Assembly: GCA_022496205.1 (NCBI GenBank)
Contig: WTXD01000031.1
Location: 273,601 to 337,600, forward strand
Direction: 5' to 3'
DNA length: 64,000 nucleotides
Source of the DNA: Gloeopeniophorella convolvens
Lineage: Eukaryota > Basidiomycota > Agaricomycetes > Russulales
Of the stretch, positions 31,124 through 40,809 are shown one piece after another. A program made the translations under genes and the position numbers. The notes beneath the pieces were generated by a model. That model was not told the origin of the DNA and made no database searches. It saw only the letters and a list, made by a program, of their open reading frames with translations. The stretch's first letter is position 1. Every line of letters begins with the position of its first letter.

Positions 31124-31479
31124 TCACATTTCCTCGACGCAGTCCTCATGCTTGAAGCCCTTGCCGGACTCCACCTTCTCCTGGCAGTGGAAAAAGTGCT
31201 GCGCGGCAGCGCGGCACTTGGGCGACTCCTGCGCCTCCTCGCGCAGCTGCGGATGAATCTGCACACGCACAAACAGGGTCAGCAACGTCGACTCAGACGC
31301 GTCGACAGGGAAGGCCGACGCACATCTTCGGGATCCTCCTCCTCCTCCGCGGCCTCCTCCGCGGCCTCCTCCTGGGGCTCCTCCTGGGACTCCTCCTTCT
31401 GTTCCTCGGGGGCCTTTTCCTCGGGGGAGTCGGCGTGGACCGTTCCTATGAACGACGAGAAGAACGACGAGAGGCTCAT
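31124..31479 (-). CDS. qcr6: Ubiquinol-cytochrome c reductase hinge protein (complex III subunit)
   Basis: Acidic hinge protein that helps cytochrome c bind cytochrome c1 in respiratory complex III, in the mitochondrial intermembrane space. Two exons: 31479-31324 (52 codons, MSLSSFFSSFIGTVHAD) and 31258-31124 (IHPQLREEAQESPKC..), giving 96 residues with a phase-0 intron of 65 bp. The N-terminal half is extremely acidic (EEAAEEAAEEEEDPED), as in the yeast protein. The C-terminal half has the expected disulfide cysteines (SPKC, FFHC, HEDC), but I count only three in the family-typical spacing rather than four. It is divergent with the MYND gene at 31767 across 287 bp. Confidence 0.88.
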
Positions 31480-31766
31480 GGTCGTGTGTTGCGGTGCACC
31501 AGGTTCGGAATTTCTGAGCGGCCAGCGCGCACGCGGGCGTCGTCGGGACCAGGTTCAAGCGCCGCCTCGGTAACTTCCGGTGTCATGACGCGTCCAAAAC
31601 TGACACATTGACACACCGCCATGCCGGGCCTGCTACTTGGGTCACAACCTATATCAGTTGCTGCGTTCACATTCCACGGTCTGCGCATACCCCCCACGAC
31701 TCGTGCTGCACATTTCTACACCAGGATCTTACCGAGGAAGAGAATACCCGCTCATTCAGTACTGAC
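31480..31766. promoter_or_regulatory. Bidirectional promoter region, QCR6 / MYND gene A
   Basis: 287 bp separate the two divergent start codons. A TATA-like CCTATATCAG lies at about 31645-31656, upstream of the MYND gene. No further elements can be defended. Confidence 0.4.
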
Positions 31767-34174
31767 ATGCCACCGAAAGCGAACAGGAACTCGAAGAGCA
31801 GCAAGTCGAGTCTGCCACCCTTTCCCTTCGAAACCCTCTTCAGTGCTGCCCACCTCTCCAGCGACACGGATCCCGACCCGCTCTACTACAATGCCTATCA
31901 CACAAAAGGGTGGGCATGGTTCGCAGACATACTATGTCGCTCGCTCGACTTACCAGGCAAGTGCATGTCTACCCTCATTTCACGTCATCGAATTGACTGA
32001 GCCGAAGATGTCACCACCAAGTCTGGTCTCAAGAAAGTCCATAAAGATTTTAATGAGATCAACGCGAAGCTCATCAATATGTGGGACTCCATGAGGCCCA
32101 TGCCCGTCCACACGGACGCGGACTATCGGATGCGCGATCGCACTTTAGCAGCCGTTATTTGCGCGTACACCAAAATGTGCATCGATTCCGTCCTATGCGA
32201 ACGTATCTTTCGCGAGGCAGGTTCGTGCTTTCTGTTACCTGTTGCGACAACCGCCCGACCGACCGATACGTCCGTAGATCTTCTCGACAAGGTGATCTTC
32301 ATGCTTGACTCGAAAGTCACCATGCATGCCATCCTTCAGTGTCTCATCACCGTGACACATCATGGTAGCCTCTATGTCCGCACAGAGATCTCCAGGAAGG
32401 CGGAACAAATCATTGGATTCTTTCAAAGGGGGTGCTGGAACATTGCGGCTACGGAACTCGCCTTCGTTGCGCTCACGCGCTGCATTGCGTCAGTCCTCGA
32501 GGCACCCGATGCAAAACAAGACGTCGATCCACCCCTTTTCCATGCGATGCGAATCCTCAACGTCCTTGTCATAACGCTCGGGCTGTTGAAAGAGCCCAAA
32601 GTGTCGCCACTCTTTTGGAAGCACGGAACATCATTCATATCAATCCTGGCATGCACCTGTTCGGACGCTTTGAAAATACGGCCGAGTTCAATCAACCTGC
32701 TCGTCGCCCTCAGCCGTTCGCCCGACCTCCGCGCCCGTGCAACGGGCGTTCTGGGCGTGCAGCGCATGTATATCATCGAACAGTTCACTCGAGAAGAGGA
32801 GTATGAGAGGAACCCTCCGCCACTCAAGCCGAAACTGTCGGTTCTCTCGGGGCAATGGCCAGCACGCATCAAAGCCGCCTTGAAAGCATATCCCCACCCC
32901 AGTGAGACTGACAAGTTTAACGAGTGCCGACAGGTGTTGCGCGCGATCGTCTCGCAAATGGCCCCCAAACGTGATTTAGCTACGCTTGGGTACTACTTGG
33001 CATGCATCGTCACTCTCCACAATGTTTCCCTCGCCCTCGACCTCGCGCAGCCAGGTGACTTGCCCATACCGAAGCACGACCTGCCCGGGCTGACCTTCAC
33101 CGGCGAGTGGGACGTGCCGCCGGAGTGCGCCACGGCGCTCCGCGCACGCAACAAACCGACCGACAGCATGCTGGCAGACATCCTCGACGTCAAGCGATTG
33201 ATTATGGAGTACCGCTCAGAGGACTCCCAGGCGGCCGCCCGCGAAGCGCTCGTGCGCTCGCCGGATGTCGCGTACTTCTACTACGTGCTTACGCTCGGCG
33301 ATGCGACCGCCGAGGACGGTGTCCGCGCCGCGCGCAAGGGCCTCCGCTGCTACGCCATGCAGGACCCGCACTATCTACGCTGGGAGCTGCTGCACCGCGC
33401 GGCGGAGCACGGCTGCGAGATCGCGCTTGAGCGACTGACCACGGCCGGCGCAGACGAGCGTGTGTTCCAGGAGGGCTTTGCGGCCGCGCGGTTCGCCCTC
33501 GAGGACGCCGAGACGTATTTGCGCGAGGCACCGCCAGATGCGCGCAACATGGGGCCCGTCGCAGGCTTCTATACGCTTATGCTGCTGGTCTCGCGGGGCC
33601 ACGAGCTCAAAGATGGGCTGCCAGAACTCAAGGTACGTGCATCCATATCTCTAGACTTGACTTGGGGCTCACGTCGGACACGTCCCAGGACGCAAATGAC
33701 AAGTTTGAGATCGCAACCGAGTGGCGCGCGTTTGTCGGCTCGCGCAAGGACTTTACGCCGACGCTCGCTGCGCGCGAGACGCTGCTCGAGCGCATGGACG
33801 AGGCGCAACGCGAGTGGGGCGCCATCGTGCGCACGATGGCGAAGCGCGCGCCAGGGGCGGCCGAATTCGACGAGCCGGCGGCACTCGCGCGGTGGCTTGA
33901 GACCCTGACCGCAGACGACCCAGGCGAGAAAGAGACGCCGCCCGCGCCGTGGCGCTTGCGCGTGGTCGACGAGGGCGTGCACGCGGGCACGCACATCCCG
34001 GTCAGCGACGTTCTGCTGGGCCGCTGCTCGTGGTGTGGTGCGCAGAGCGCGGTGCTGCGCCGGTGCAGCGGGTGCCAGCAGGCCCGGTACTGCGATGCCG
34101 GGTGCCAGAAGCGGCACTGGACGGGCGGGCACCGCAAGACGTGCAAGAAGGTAAATGCGGCTCGGAAGGAGTAG
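31767..34174 (+). CDS. Helical-repeat protein with C-terminal MYND zinc finger (array copy A)
   Basis: First of four tandem paralogues. Start ATG at 31767 (MPPKANRNSKSS). Intron 1 (31957-32007) has a GC donor in the strong context AG/GCAAGT; the downstream frame (DVTTKSGLKKVHKDF) needs exactly this junction. Intron 2 (32221-32277, GTTCGT donor) is 57 nt and stop-free, so it may be retained. Intron 3 is 33633-33688. The body looks like armadillo/HEAT-type helical repeats (SSINLLVALSRSPDLRARATGVLGV). Residues from about 590 hold AREALVRSPDVAYFYYVLTLGD, and the C-terminus has the MYND finger CSWCGAQSAVLRRCSGCQ..RYCDAGCQKRHWTGGHRKTC. MYND fingers bind short proline-rich peptides; no partner is evident. 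Function unknown. Confidence 0.85.
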
Positions 34175-34709
34175 GCCGCGTTGTGCTGGGATGTTATATT
34201 GTTGCGATACCGGATATGTATGTATCGCGGCTATGCCGTTTATTTAAGGTTCCGCGGTGAGGTGGGCACTTGTAGGTGCGAGTTATGTATACACGTAATG
34301 TGGATCTGACCATACATATATAGCAAGGGGTGAAGATCGTCGTCGGGCAGGCAGAGCTGCCACAACTCCTATTCGCTGTTCATCGATCATCGACATACTT
34401 TGCGTCGACTTCACCAGTTGCTTGACCATCGCGTTCGCACGCCTCGCGCACCAACGCCATCAACGGCACCCTCTCGACCTTCTTCAAAGCATTTGGCACT
34501 CGCATGTCCTCGCACGTTGGCGCTTCAGGCAATGAGCGCTAAGATTGAGGCGGCGACTCGGTGTTCCCCGAGCGCCAACGCGTAACCTCGTCGCGTCGCC
34601 GCGTCGTCGATTCTTGATCCACCTGCCGTTCCCCAAGCGCCCATCAAGCGCCCTGCTCCCTCCGCTGCGGTGAACCAAGTCTCGCAAAGCTTACATCCTC
34701 ACCATCGTG
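34175..34709. other. Intergenic between array copies A and B
   Basis: Contains an AT-rich TATA-like stretch (about 34307-34325). No gene seen. Confidence 0.45.
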
Positions 34710-37124
34710 ATGCCACGCCGCGGAGTCAAAAATAAGGCCAAGAAAAAACTTACGCGCCCACTGGGTGGTGGTGGTGTATGGCCCTCTGGCATACCGGACT
34801 ACGCACCCCCGAAGGACTTGGCCGATAATATCTTCCATGCGGAAGGCTGGGCACCGTGCGTTGAGCTTCTCACTTATCATCTTGAGCTCCCCGGTAGGCA
34901 CCGCCCTTTACTCCCACTTCATTTCTGACGTCTTCCGGGCCAAAGATCTGAACACACGTGCCGGCTTGAAAAAGGTGCACAAGGATTTCGATGAGGTCAA
35001 CAAACGGCTCGAGGAGAACTGGTGCTTCGCCGAGAGTTTCCCGTCTATCACACCCATGGGCATCATTGCCCGCGACCGTATGATGGCAACGGTGGTCGCT
35101 CTCTACGCCAAGATATCCGTCGATTCGATTTTGCGTGATCGCATCTTCCGCGAAGCAGGTCAGCATCTTCACCTAGCTCGCGTCATTATGACAACCTGAC
35201 ACATATCTCAGACTTTCTTTCCAAGGCTCTTTCCGCTCTCGAGTCCCCCGCAGCATCCCACGTCGTTCTTCTGGCGCTCTCGACGGTGACTCACCATGGC
35301 GGCCTTTACGTCCGCACGGAGATAGCCAAAGAGTCAGGCGTGCTTCTCACGCACCTCGACGAACAACCGGACGACCTAGTAGCTGCAGAACTAGCCATCA
35401 CTGTTCTCTCCCACTGTATTTGCGCCGTCATCGAGGGAGAACAACCCCCGGATGCCAAACTTGTCAAGTCGCTCAATATTCCGCGGGTCGTGCGCACGAT
35501 GCTCGCTTACATGCGCAAGCCTGGTGCAAGTGCGCTCCTCTGGGAGCATGCCATAGAATTCCTTGCCGCTGCGGCACACCACTGCTCCGACGTGCTTCGC
35601 GATCAGCCAAGTGCGATCAACTTGCTCGTCGCCCTCACCCGCTCTCCAGACCTCCGCATACGTGCAACGGGAATATCGGGCATCTTGCGATTGCATATCT
35701 TTGACAGCGAAAAGTCTCTGACGCAATTCGACCCGCAAAAGCTTATCGCTGCCGCAGGCCGGCGCTGGCCTGACAAAGTCGTTGACGCGAACATGGACTA
35801 CGGAATGACACGCACAGAAACGATGCTGACCGCCGCCGGAGCGCGTGACTTCCAAGCTGCCATGATGCATGCTGTGCAAACGGGCGATCTCGCGGAACTC
35901 GGAACGACACTCGCGAAACTCATCATGCGCACCGAGTATTCGATCTCACAGGGCGGGTTCCAGGTTCAGGACTCCCGTACGGGCAAGATTGCGTTCGATT
36001 CATGCGGGTTACCTTTCACCATGTGGCACGACGCACCTCAGTATTGCGCCACAGCGCTCCGAAAGCGTGGAAACGCGGGAGACGCCGAGGCAGCGGATAT
36101 CGTCGAGCTCAAAGGCTATCTGATCAGGTCTCGCATGGCCGAGGCACGTCTACTCGCCCGCGCCGCGCTCGAGCGCTCCCCGCTCTCCCCATTCTTCCAC
36201 CACGTGCTCACACTTGGGGCATCGTCCACGGACGGCGTGCGTGCGGCGCGGCAAGGCCTGCGCCTCACTGTTCCGGGCAGCGCGGGCTACGTCCGCTGTG
36301 CCCTGCTGTACCGCAGCTCGGAACATGGTGCAGAGCTCGCGCTCGAAAGGCTACGTGCAGCACTTGCGTCGGGACGCGCGCTTGAAGAGGGCTTTGCGGC
36401 GGCGCTGTGTGCGCTTGAGGACGCAGGCACCTTCCTACAGGAAGCACCGCCGGACTCACGCAGTGTCTCGCCTGTTGTCTGCATATACACACTCATGCTT
36501 CTTCTCGTACGTGGGCACGAGCTCGCGGATGGGCTTCCAGAGCTCAAGGTAAGCTTTCTCATCTACCTTCCTATGACGTAGAGTTGACATTTGTTTATTC
36601 TAGGAAGCAAGCGAAAAACTGGAGATTGCGGATGAGGTATTACGTTTCCTCAAAATGCCCATCCGACACACGCAGATGCGCAATGCTTGCGCAACCGCGC
36701 TTGAGCGCACTGACGTTGCCCAGCGCGAGTGGGGCGCTGCCGTGCGCAACATCACGAAAGACGGCGCTCTGGACACTGCAGCAACACCAGATGCAGCACA
36801 TGCTGCGCTCGCGGAGTGGCTCGAGCGCTTGGACGTAGGCGACACGACGGAGGGCGGTGCAGGCTCGCACACACATCCACGCCTCGGCGTCAACGACGTC
36901 GAGTTGTACCGTTGCTCGTGGTGCGGCGCACCCAGCGCGATACTGCGAAAGTGCCGCGGTTGCCAGAAGTCCCGGTGCGTGTGCCGTTTGCCTTGCTCGT
37001 AGCTACGGGTGTTGACTGGCCGATTTGGGCGTGCAGATACTGTGACAACAGGTGCCAGAAGCAACACTGGACGGGCGGTCACCGCAAGGTGTGCAAGCGT
37101 GGAGACAAGAAGGCCGAGGAGTAA
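34710..37124 (+). CDS. Helical-repeat MYND-finger protein (array copy B)
   Basis: Second paralogue. Start ATG at 34710 (MPRRGVKNKAKKKL, basic N-terminus). Four introns: 34894-34945 (GTAGGC donor, the only GT among the four copies at this site), 35159-35211 (contains a stop, so it must be spliced), 36549-36603, and 36975-37036, which interrupts the MYND finger between CQKSR and YCD. The body aligns with copy A (SAINLLVALTRSPDLRIRATGI; LLVRGHELADGLPELK). The finger is CSWCGAPSAILRKCRGCQ..RYCDNRCQKQHWTGGHRKVC. The end is basic/acidic (KRGDKKAEE). All Cys/His ligands are present. Confidence 0.87.
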
Positions 37125-37806
37125 ACGTCTCGTTCCATCGCTCCCGTCGATATTTTGGCAGATGTTTAGGGTAAGTATCTTGATCGAGTTATCTTGCGCA
37201 TAGTTGATCATCGTGTACGTGAGAGGTGCGTCCACGTTTTTTCCTCCGCACATATTGAGATGCCTGACGCAAGTTGGCATTGGTTGTCCCTCAGGCAGCA
37301 GTACCAGTAATTGTACTACATACCGCCATTCAAGGGTACTTGGAGAGCCTGAGCGGCAGAATCGCCCTGGCTGCATGTCCAGTCCCATAGTTCCTGTAAC
37401 AGAGATTATCGCTTGGCAGACGCAGGTCTGCTGTGCCCTCCAGTCTGAGCCACCTATGAGCTAGGCCCACTGATCGGCATGGCATACGTGACCTGAGGAC
37501 TCCGCGCGAGTTTGAACAGTGAGAACGGCGCTGAGCGGCGCCGCCCGTCGATTCGTTGCCATCAATTGTACCTGAGCACAATAGATAATCTGGATGACGA
37601 TGCCATCGGCGTGGCTTGAATGTGGTGGCCGTGTTGTGACTCCGATCAGTGTGTCCAGGTCTGTCCTTTGTGCATCGGGCAGCCACCGCGGCTTACATAT
37701 GGCGCCACTGACCGTGACGCGCTCTGCTTCAGTGTCCTCCTATAAAAACGCGCCTTTCCTCAAAGGTAGAGCGTGCATCTTGCACGCTTAACCGTCTCCT
37801 GCTACC
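37125..37806. other. Intergenic between array copies B and C
   Basis: No gene seen. Contains the TATA box of copy C. Confidence 0.5.
37741..37748 (+). promoter_or_regulatory. TATA box of array copy C
   Basis: TATAAAAA, 59 bp before the ATG at 37807, in a good core-promoter position. Confidence 0.65.
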
Positions 37807-40305
37807 ATGCCCGGTCCGCGAACGAAAACCAAGTCCAAGATTCGACAACGCAGCCCGTCGACAGCCAGTGCGGCAGGTGGCACGGCCCCTTCTGATCGCA
37901 CATCGGGTTTTGCCCCGACCCAGGCAGACCTCGAGAACATTTTTCATGCAGAGGGATGGGCCGCATCTGTACATGCCTTGTGCCGTGATTTTAGGATTCC
38001 TGGCGCGTACTTTGTCTTGAAAGATGTTGATAAAACCTGACTCGAATTGGGCGGCTCTACCGCTACAGATGTCAGCACACGCTCTGGCCTCAAGAAAGCT
38101 CACAAAGACTTCGAAGAGATAAACGCAAAGCTTCTCGTCATCTGGGACTACTGCAAGAATTCAATTCCCAGAAACCCCGTCTCGGACCTGTTCCGCGATC
38201 GAGTAACGGCAACGGTTGTTGCGTTATACACCAAGATGTCTGTCGACATAATCCTCCGGAACCGCATTTTTTGCGAGACAGGTTGGCATCGCCTTTTTGA
38301 ATTCGTGACATTTGGGCAATCTGACATCTCTGCAGCTTTTCTGAGCATGGCACTGTCGTTGCTCGATGCACCCTCTGCCTCCCACCTCGTCCTTCAGTCT
38401 CTTGTGACCGTGACCCACCACGCTCCTGAGTCTTTCCGCATTTTCATTGCCAAGCGCTCAGTTCCTGCCATCCTTTCCCACCTGGACGCCAACCCTAATG
38501 ACCTAGTAGCCGCCGAACTAGCCGCCATCGTGCTTACACACTGCATCACCTCTGCCATCGGGGCCAAGGAGGTCCCAGAGCCAATGCTCCTCCAGCTTCT
38601 TGATATCCCGCACGTTGTGCGTACGCTGCTGGCATTCATGCGCAAACCTGGTGCGACTTCGCTTTTTTGGGAGCACACAATAACACTGTTCTGTTCTGTG
38701 GCGTTGCACTGCGCCAGCACCCTACGCGACCAGCCTAGTGCGGTCAATTTACTTGTCGCGCTCGCGCGCTCGCCAGATCTCCGCGCACGGGCGGTAGGTG
38801 TCCTGGGTGTACTGCGACTTCACGTAATGGACAGCGAAGATCCTCCTTGGCAGTTTGAAATGTTAAAGATTGCCAGGGCGATGGAAGGCCCGTGGCCCGC
38901 GCACCTGGACGCGGTTGGGGCGACATATGGCCCTGAGCGCCTGGAGGTATGGAGGATCATACAGGCCACGTACGCCTTCGAACGGGAGATGCTACGGGTC
39001 ACGGAGACACGGGATATTGCCACCCTCGGTGTGCATCTTGCGGAGCTGACTCTGTCAACCGAATTTGCCTTCCCGCAGGGTGGGTTCGAAACCGAGGACC
39101 CCAAGACGGGCAAGCGCGTGTCCTCCTCTCTTGGCCTGCCATGGACGCGGTTTCATGGCGCACCCCCGCATTGCGCAGCCGCACTCCGCGCGCGCGGTGA
39201 GCCTGGTGATGCAGATAGAGCGGATATCCTCGATATCAAGAGCCTCTTGACGCAGTACCGCACCAAAGAAGCACAAGCGCTCGCACGGACCGCCATCGCC
39301 CGCTCGCCGCACGTACCTTTCTTTCACCATGCTCTCACCCTTGACGTGCACTACGCTACTGGTGTGCGCGCTGCACAACAGGGCCTACACTGCGGCGGTG
39401 CAGGACCGGGCTCTCCCGGACATATCCGGCACTCCTTGTTGTATTACAGCGCAAAGCACGGCTCCGAGCTTGCCCTCATGCGATTGCATATGTGGCTTAT
39501 CGAGGGGAAGCAATTAGAGGAAGGCTTTGCAGCGGCGCTATGCGCCTTCGAGAGTGCCGACGCATTTGTGCACGAGGCGCCGCCCGACACGCAGACCATG
39601 ACCAGTATGATAGGAACCTACACGTTGATGATGATGCTTGTGCGCGGCCACGAGCTACGCGACGATCTACCGGAACTCAGGGTAAGTACACTTCCTGGTC
39701 GTCATGAGCTCTCGGCTGACACACCAAGGTAAATAGGAGGCCAACAAAAGATTCGAGATTGCCGACGACTTCGCGCGATTTCTTGGGTACTCTATTCGAC
39801 ACACGCAGATACGTGCAGCGCGTTCGACCGTACTCGACCGAATGTCTGCAGCACAGCAAGAATGGGGCGCGCTAGTGCGTACGATGGCAGATGGAGCGCC
39901 AAAGGCGGTTCCAACACCCGATGCAGAGGAAGAAGCGCTTGCGGCTTGGCTCGAGCGCATGGTCACGGAGGACGTCGACGATGCGGGAGCACCCGGCTCC
40001 CGCGAGGAGGAGGGCAGCACGCACATGCAAGTGCATCCACGCGTCACCGTCAACAATGTCGAGCTGTATCGCTGTTCGTGGTGCGGGACGCCGAGCGCGG
40101 TGCTGCGCCGTTGCGGCGGCTGCCAGAAGGCGAGGTGCGTGGGTCGCTGAGCAGTGTCTCGACACTATCTGATTCAACTTCGGGGTACAGGTATTGTGGC
40201 GCAGGATGCCAAAAGTTGCATTGGACAGGCGGGCACCGGAAGCTATGCGTACGCGGGGAAAAAGAAGCTGAGAGCAAGGAGAGGTCTGGAAATTCCGCAC
40301 ACTAG
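37807..40305 (+). CDS. Helical-repeat MYND-finger protein (array copy C)
   Basis: Third paralogue. Start ATG at 37807 (MPGPRTKTKSKIRQRS). Intron 1 is 38003-38068; phase and frame require the donor G/GCGCGT, so this is a GC donor with weak context. Intron 2 (38282-38335, GTTGGC donor) is 54 nt and stop-free. Intron 3 is 39682-39736. Intron 4 (40135-40190) interrupts the MYND finger exactly as in copy B. The finger reads CSWCGTPSAVLRRCGGCQ..RYCGAGCQKLHWTGGHRKLC. Body repeats match the other copies (SAVNLLVALARSPDLRARAVGVLGV). The C-terminus (EKEAESKERSGNSAH) is longer than in the neighbours. Confidence 0.86.
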
Positions 40306-40470
40306 CTTGTACTTGGACTTGCGGGACCGATTCCCATAACACATACAACGTGCAGCACCCACGTGTCCCCGAGGTTCTCAGTCACATGAACAGAATCTGG
40401 ACCGTCGCGATGACTACATATCCAAGCACGCGCTGTCGGTCGCACATGGAAAGGTTGGGTGGTTGAAGAT
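40306..40470. other. Spacer after copy C
   Basis: No feature seen. Confidence 0.4.
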
Positions 40471-40580
40471 GAGGTAGTGCGATGGTCAAGTGATTATCAT
40501 GGTGGACATCAGAAGCTGCAATGGGCCAGGGGGCATCGTAAAGCATGCAAACGGGAGGCGAAGTCCGGGGAGTCCAACTT
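40471..40580 (+). pseudogene. Orphan MYND-tail fragment
   Basis: A short stretch encodes GGHQKLQWARGHRKACKREAKSGE, closely matching the last 25 residues of copy D (GGCQKQHWTGGHRKVCKRETKSEE) at both protein and DNA level. The rest of the finger is absent and two ligands are lost (C to H in GGC, H to Q/W region). It lies upstream of copy D and stays in frame with it with no stop between. It is the 3' remnant of a fifth array copy, probably left by unequal crossing-over. Confidence 0.7.
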
Positions 40581-40684
40581 GCTCATGCGGGATGCACGTG
40601 ACCGCGACGCGAGACTCGCCCAGGCGTTTCTCAAGATGGCGCACCTTTGCCTCCCTTTGTTCTCTGTCACGCGACTCTTGCCCC

Positions 40685-40697
40685 ATTTTTATATATG
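40685..40697 (+). promoter_or_regulatory. TATA-like element of array copy D
   Basis: TTTTTATATATGC, about 115 bp before the ATG at 40810. Confidence 0.45.
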
Positions 40698-40809
40698 CAT
40701 CGTTTCATCTGTGCAGCGCATATATGCGCTCCTTGCAGCCCACCTCTCACAGCTGACGACAGCCAATTTGAACAACTTCCACATCTCTCACCTCGACTCG
40801 AAAGCTACT

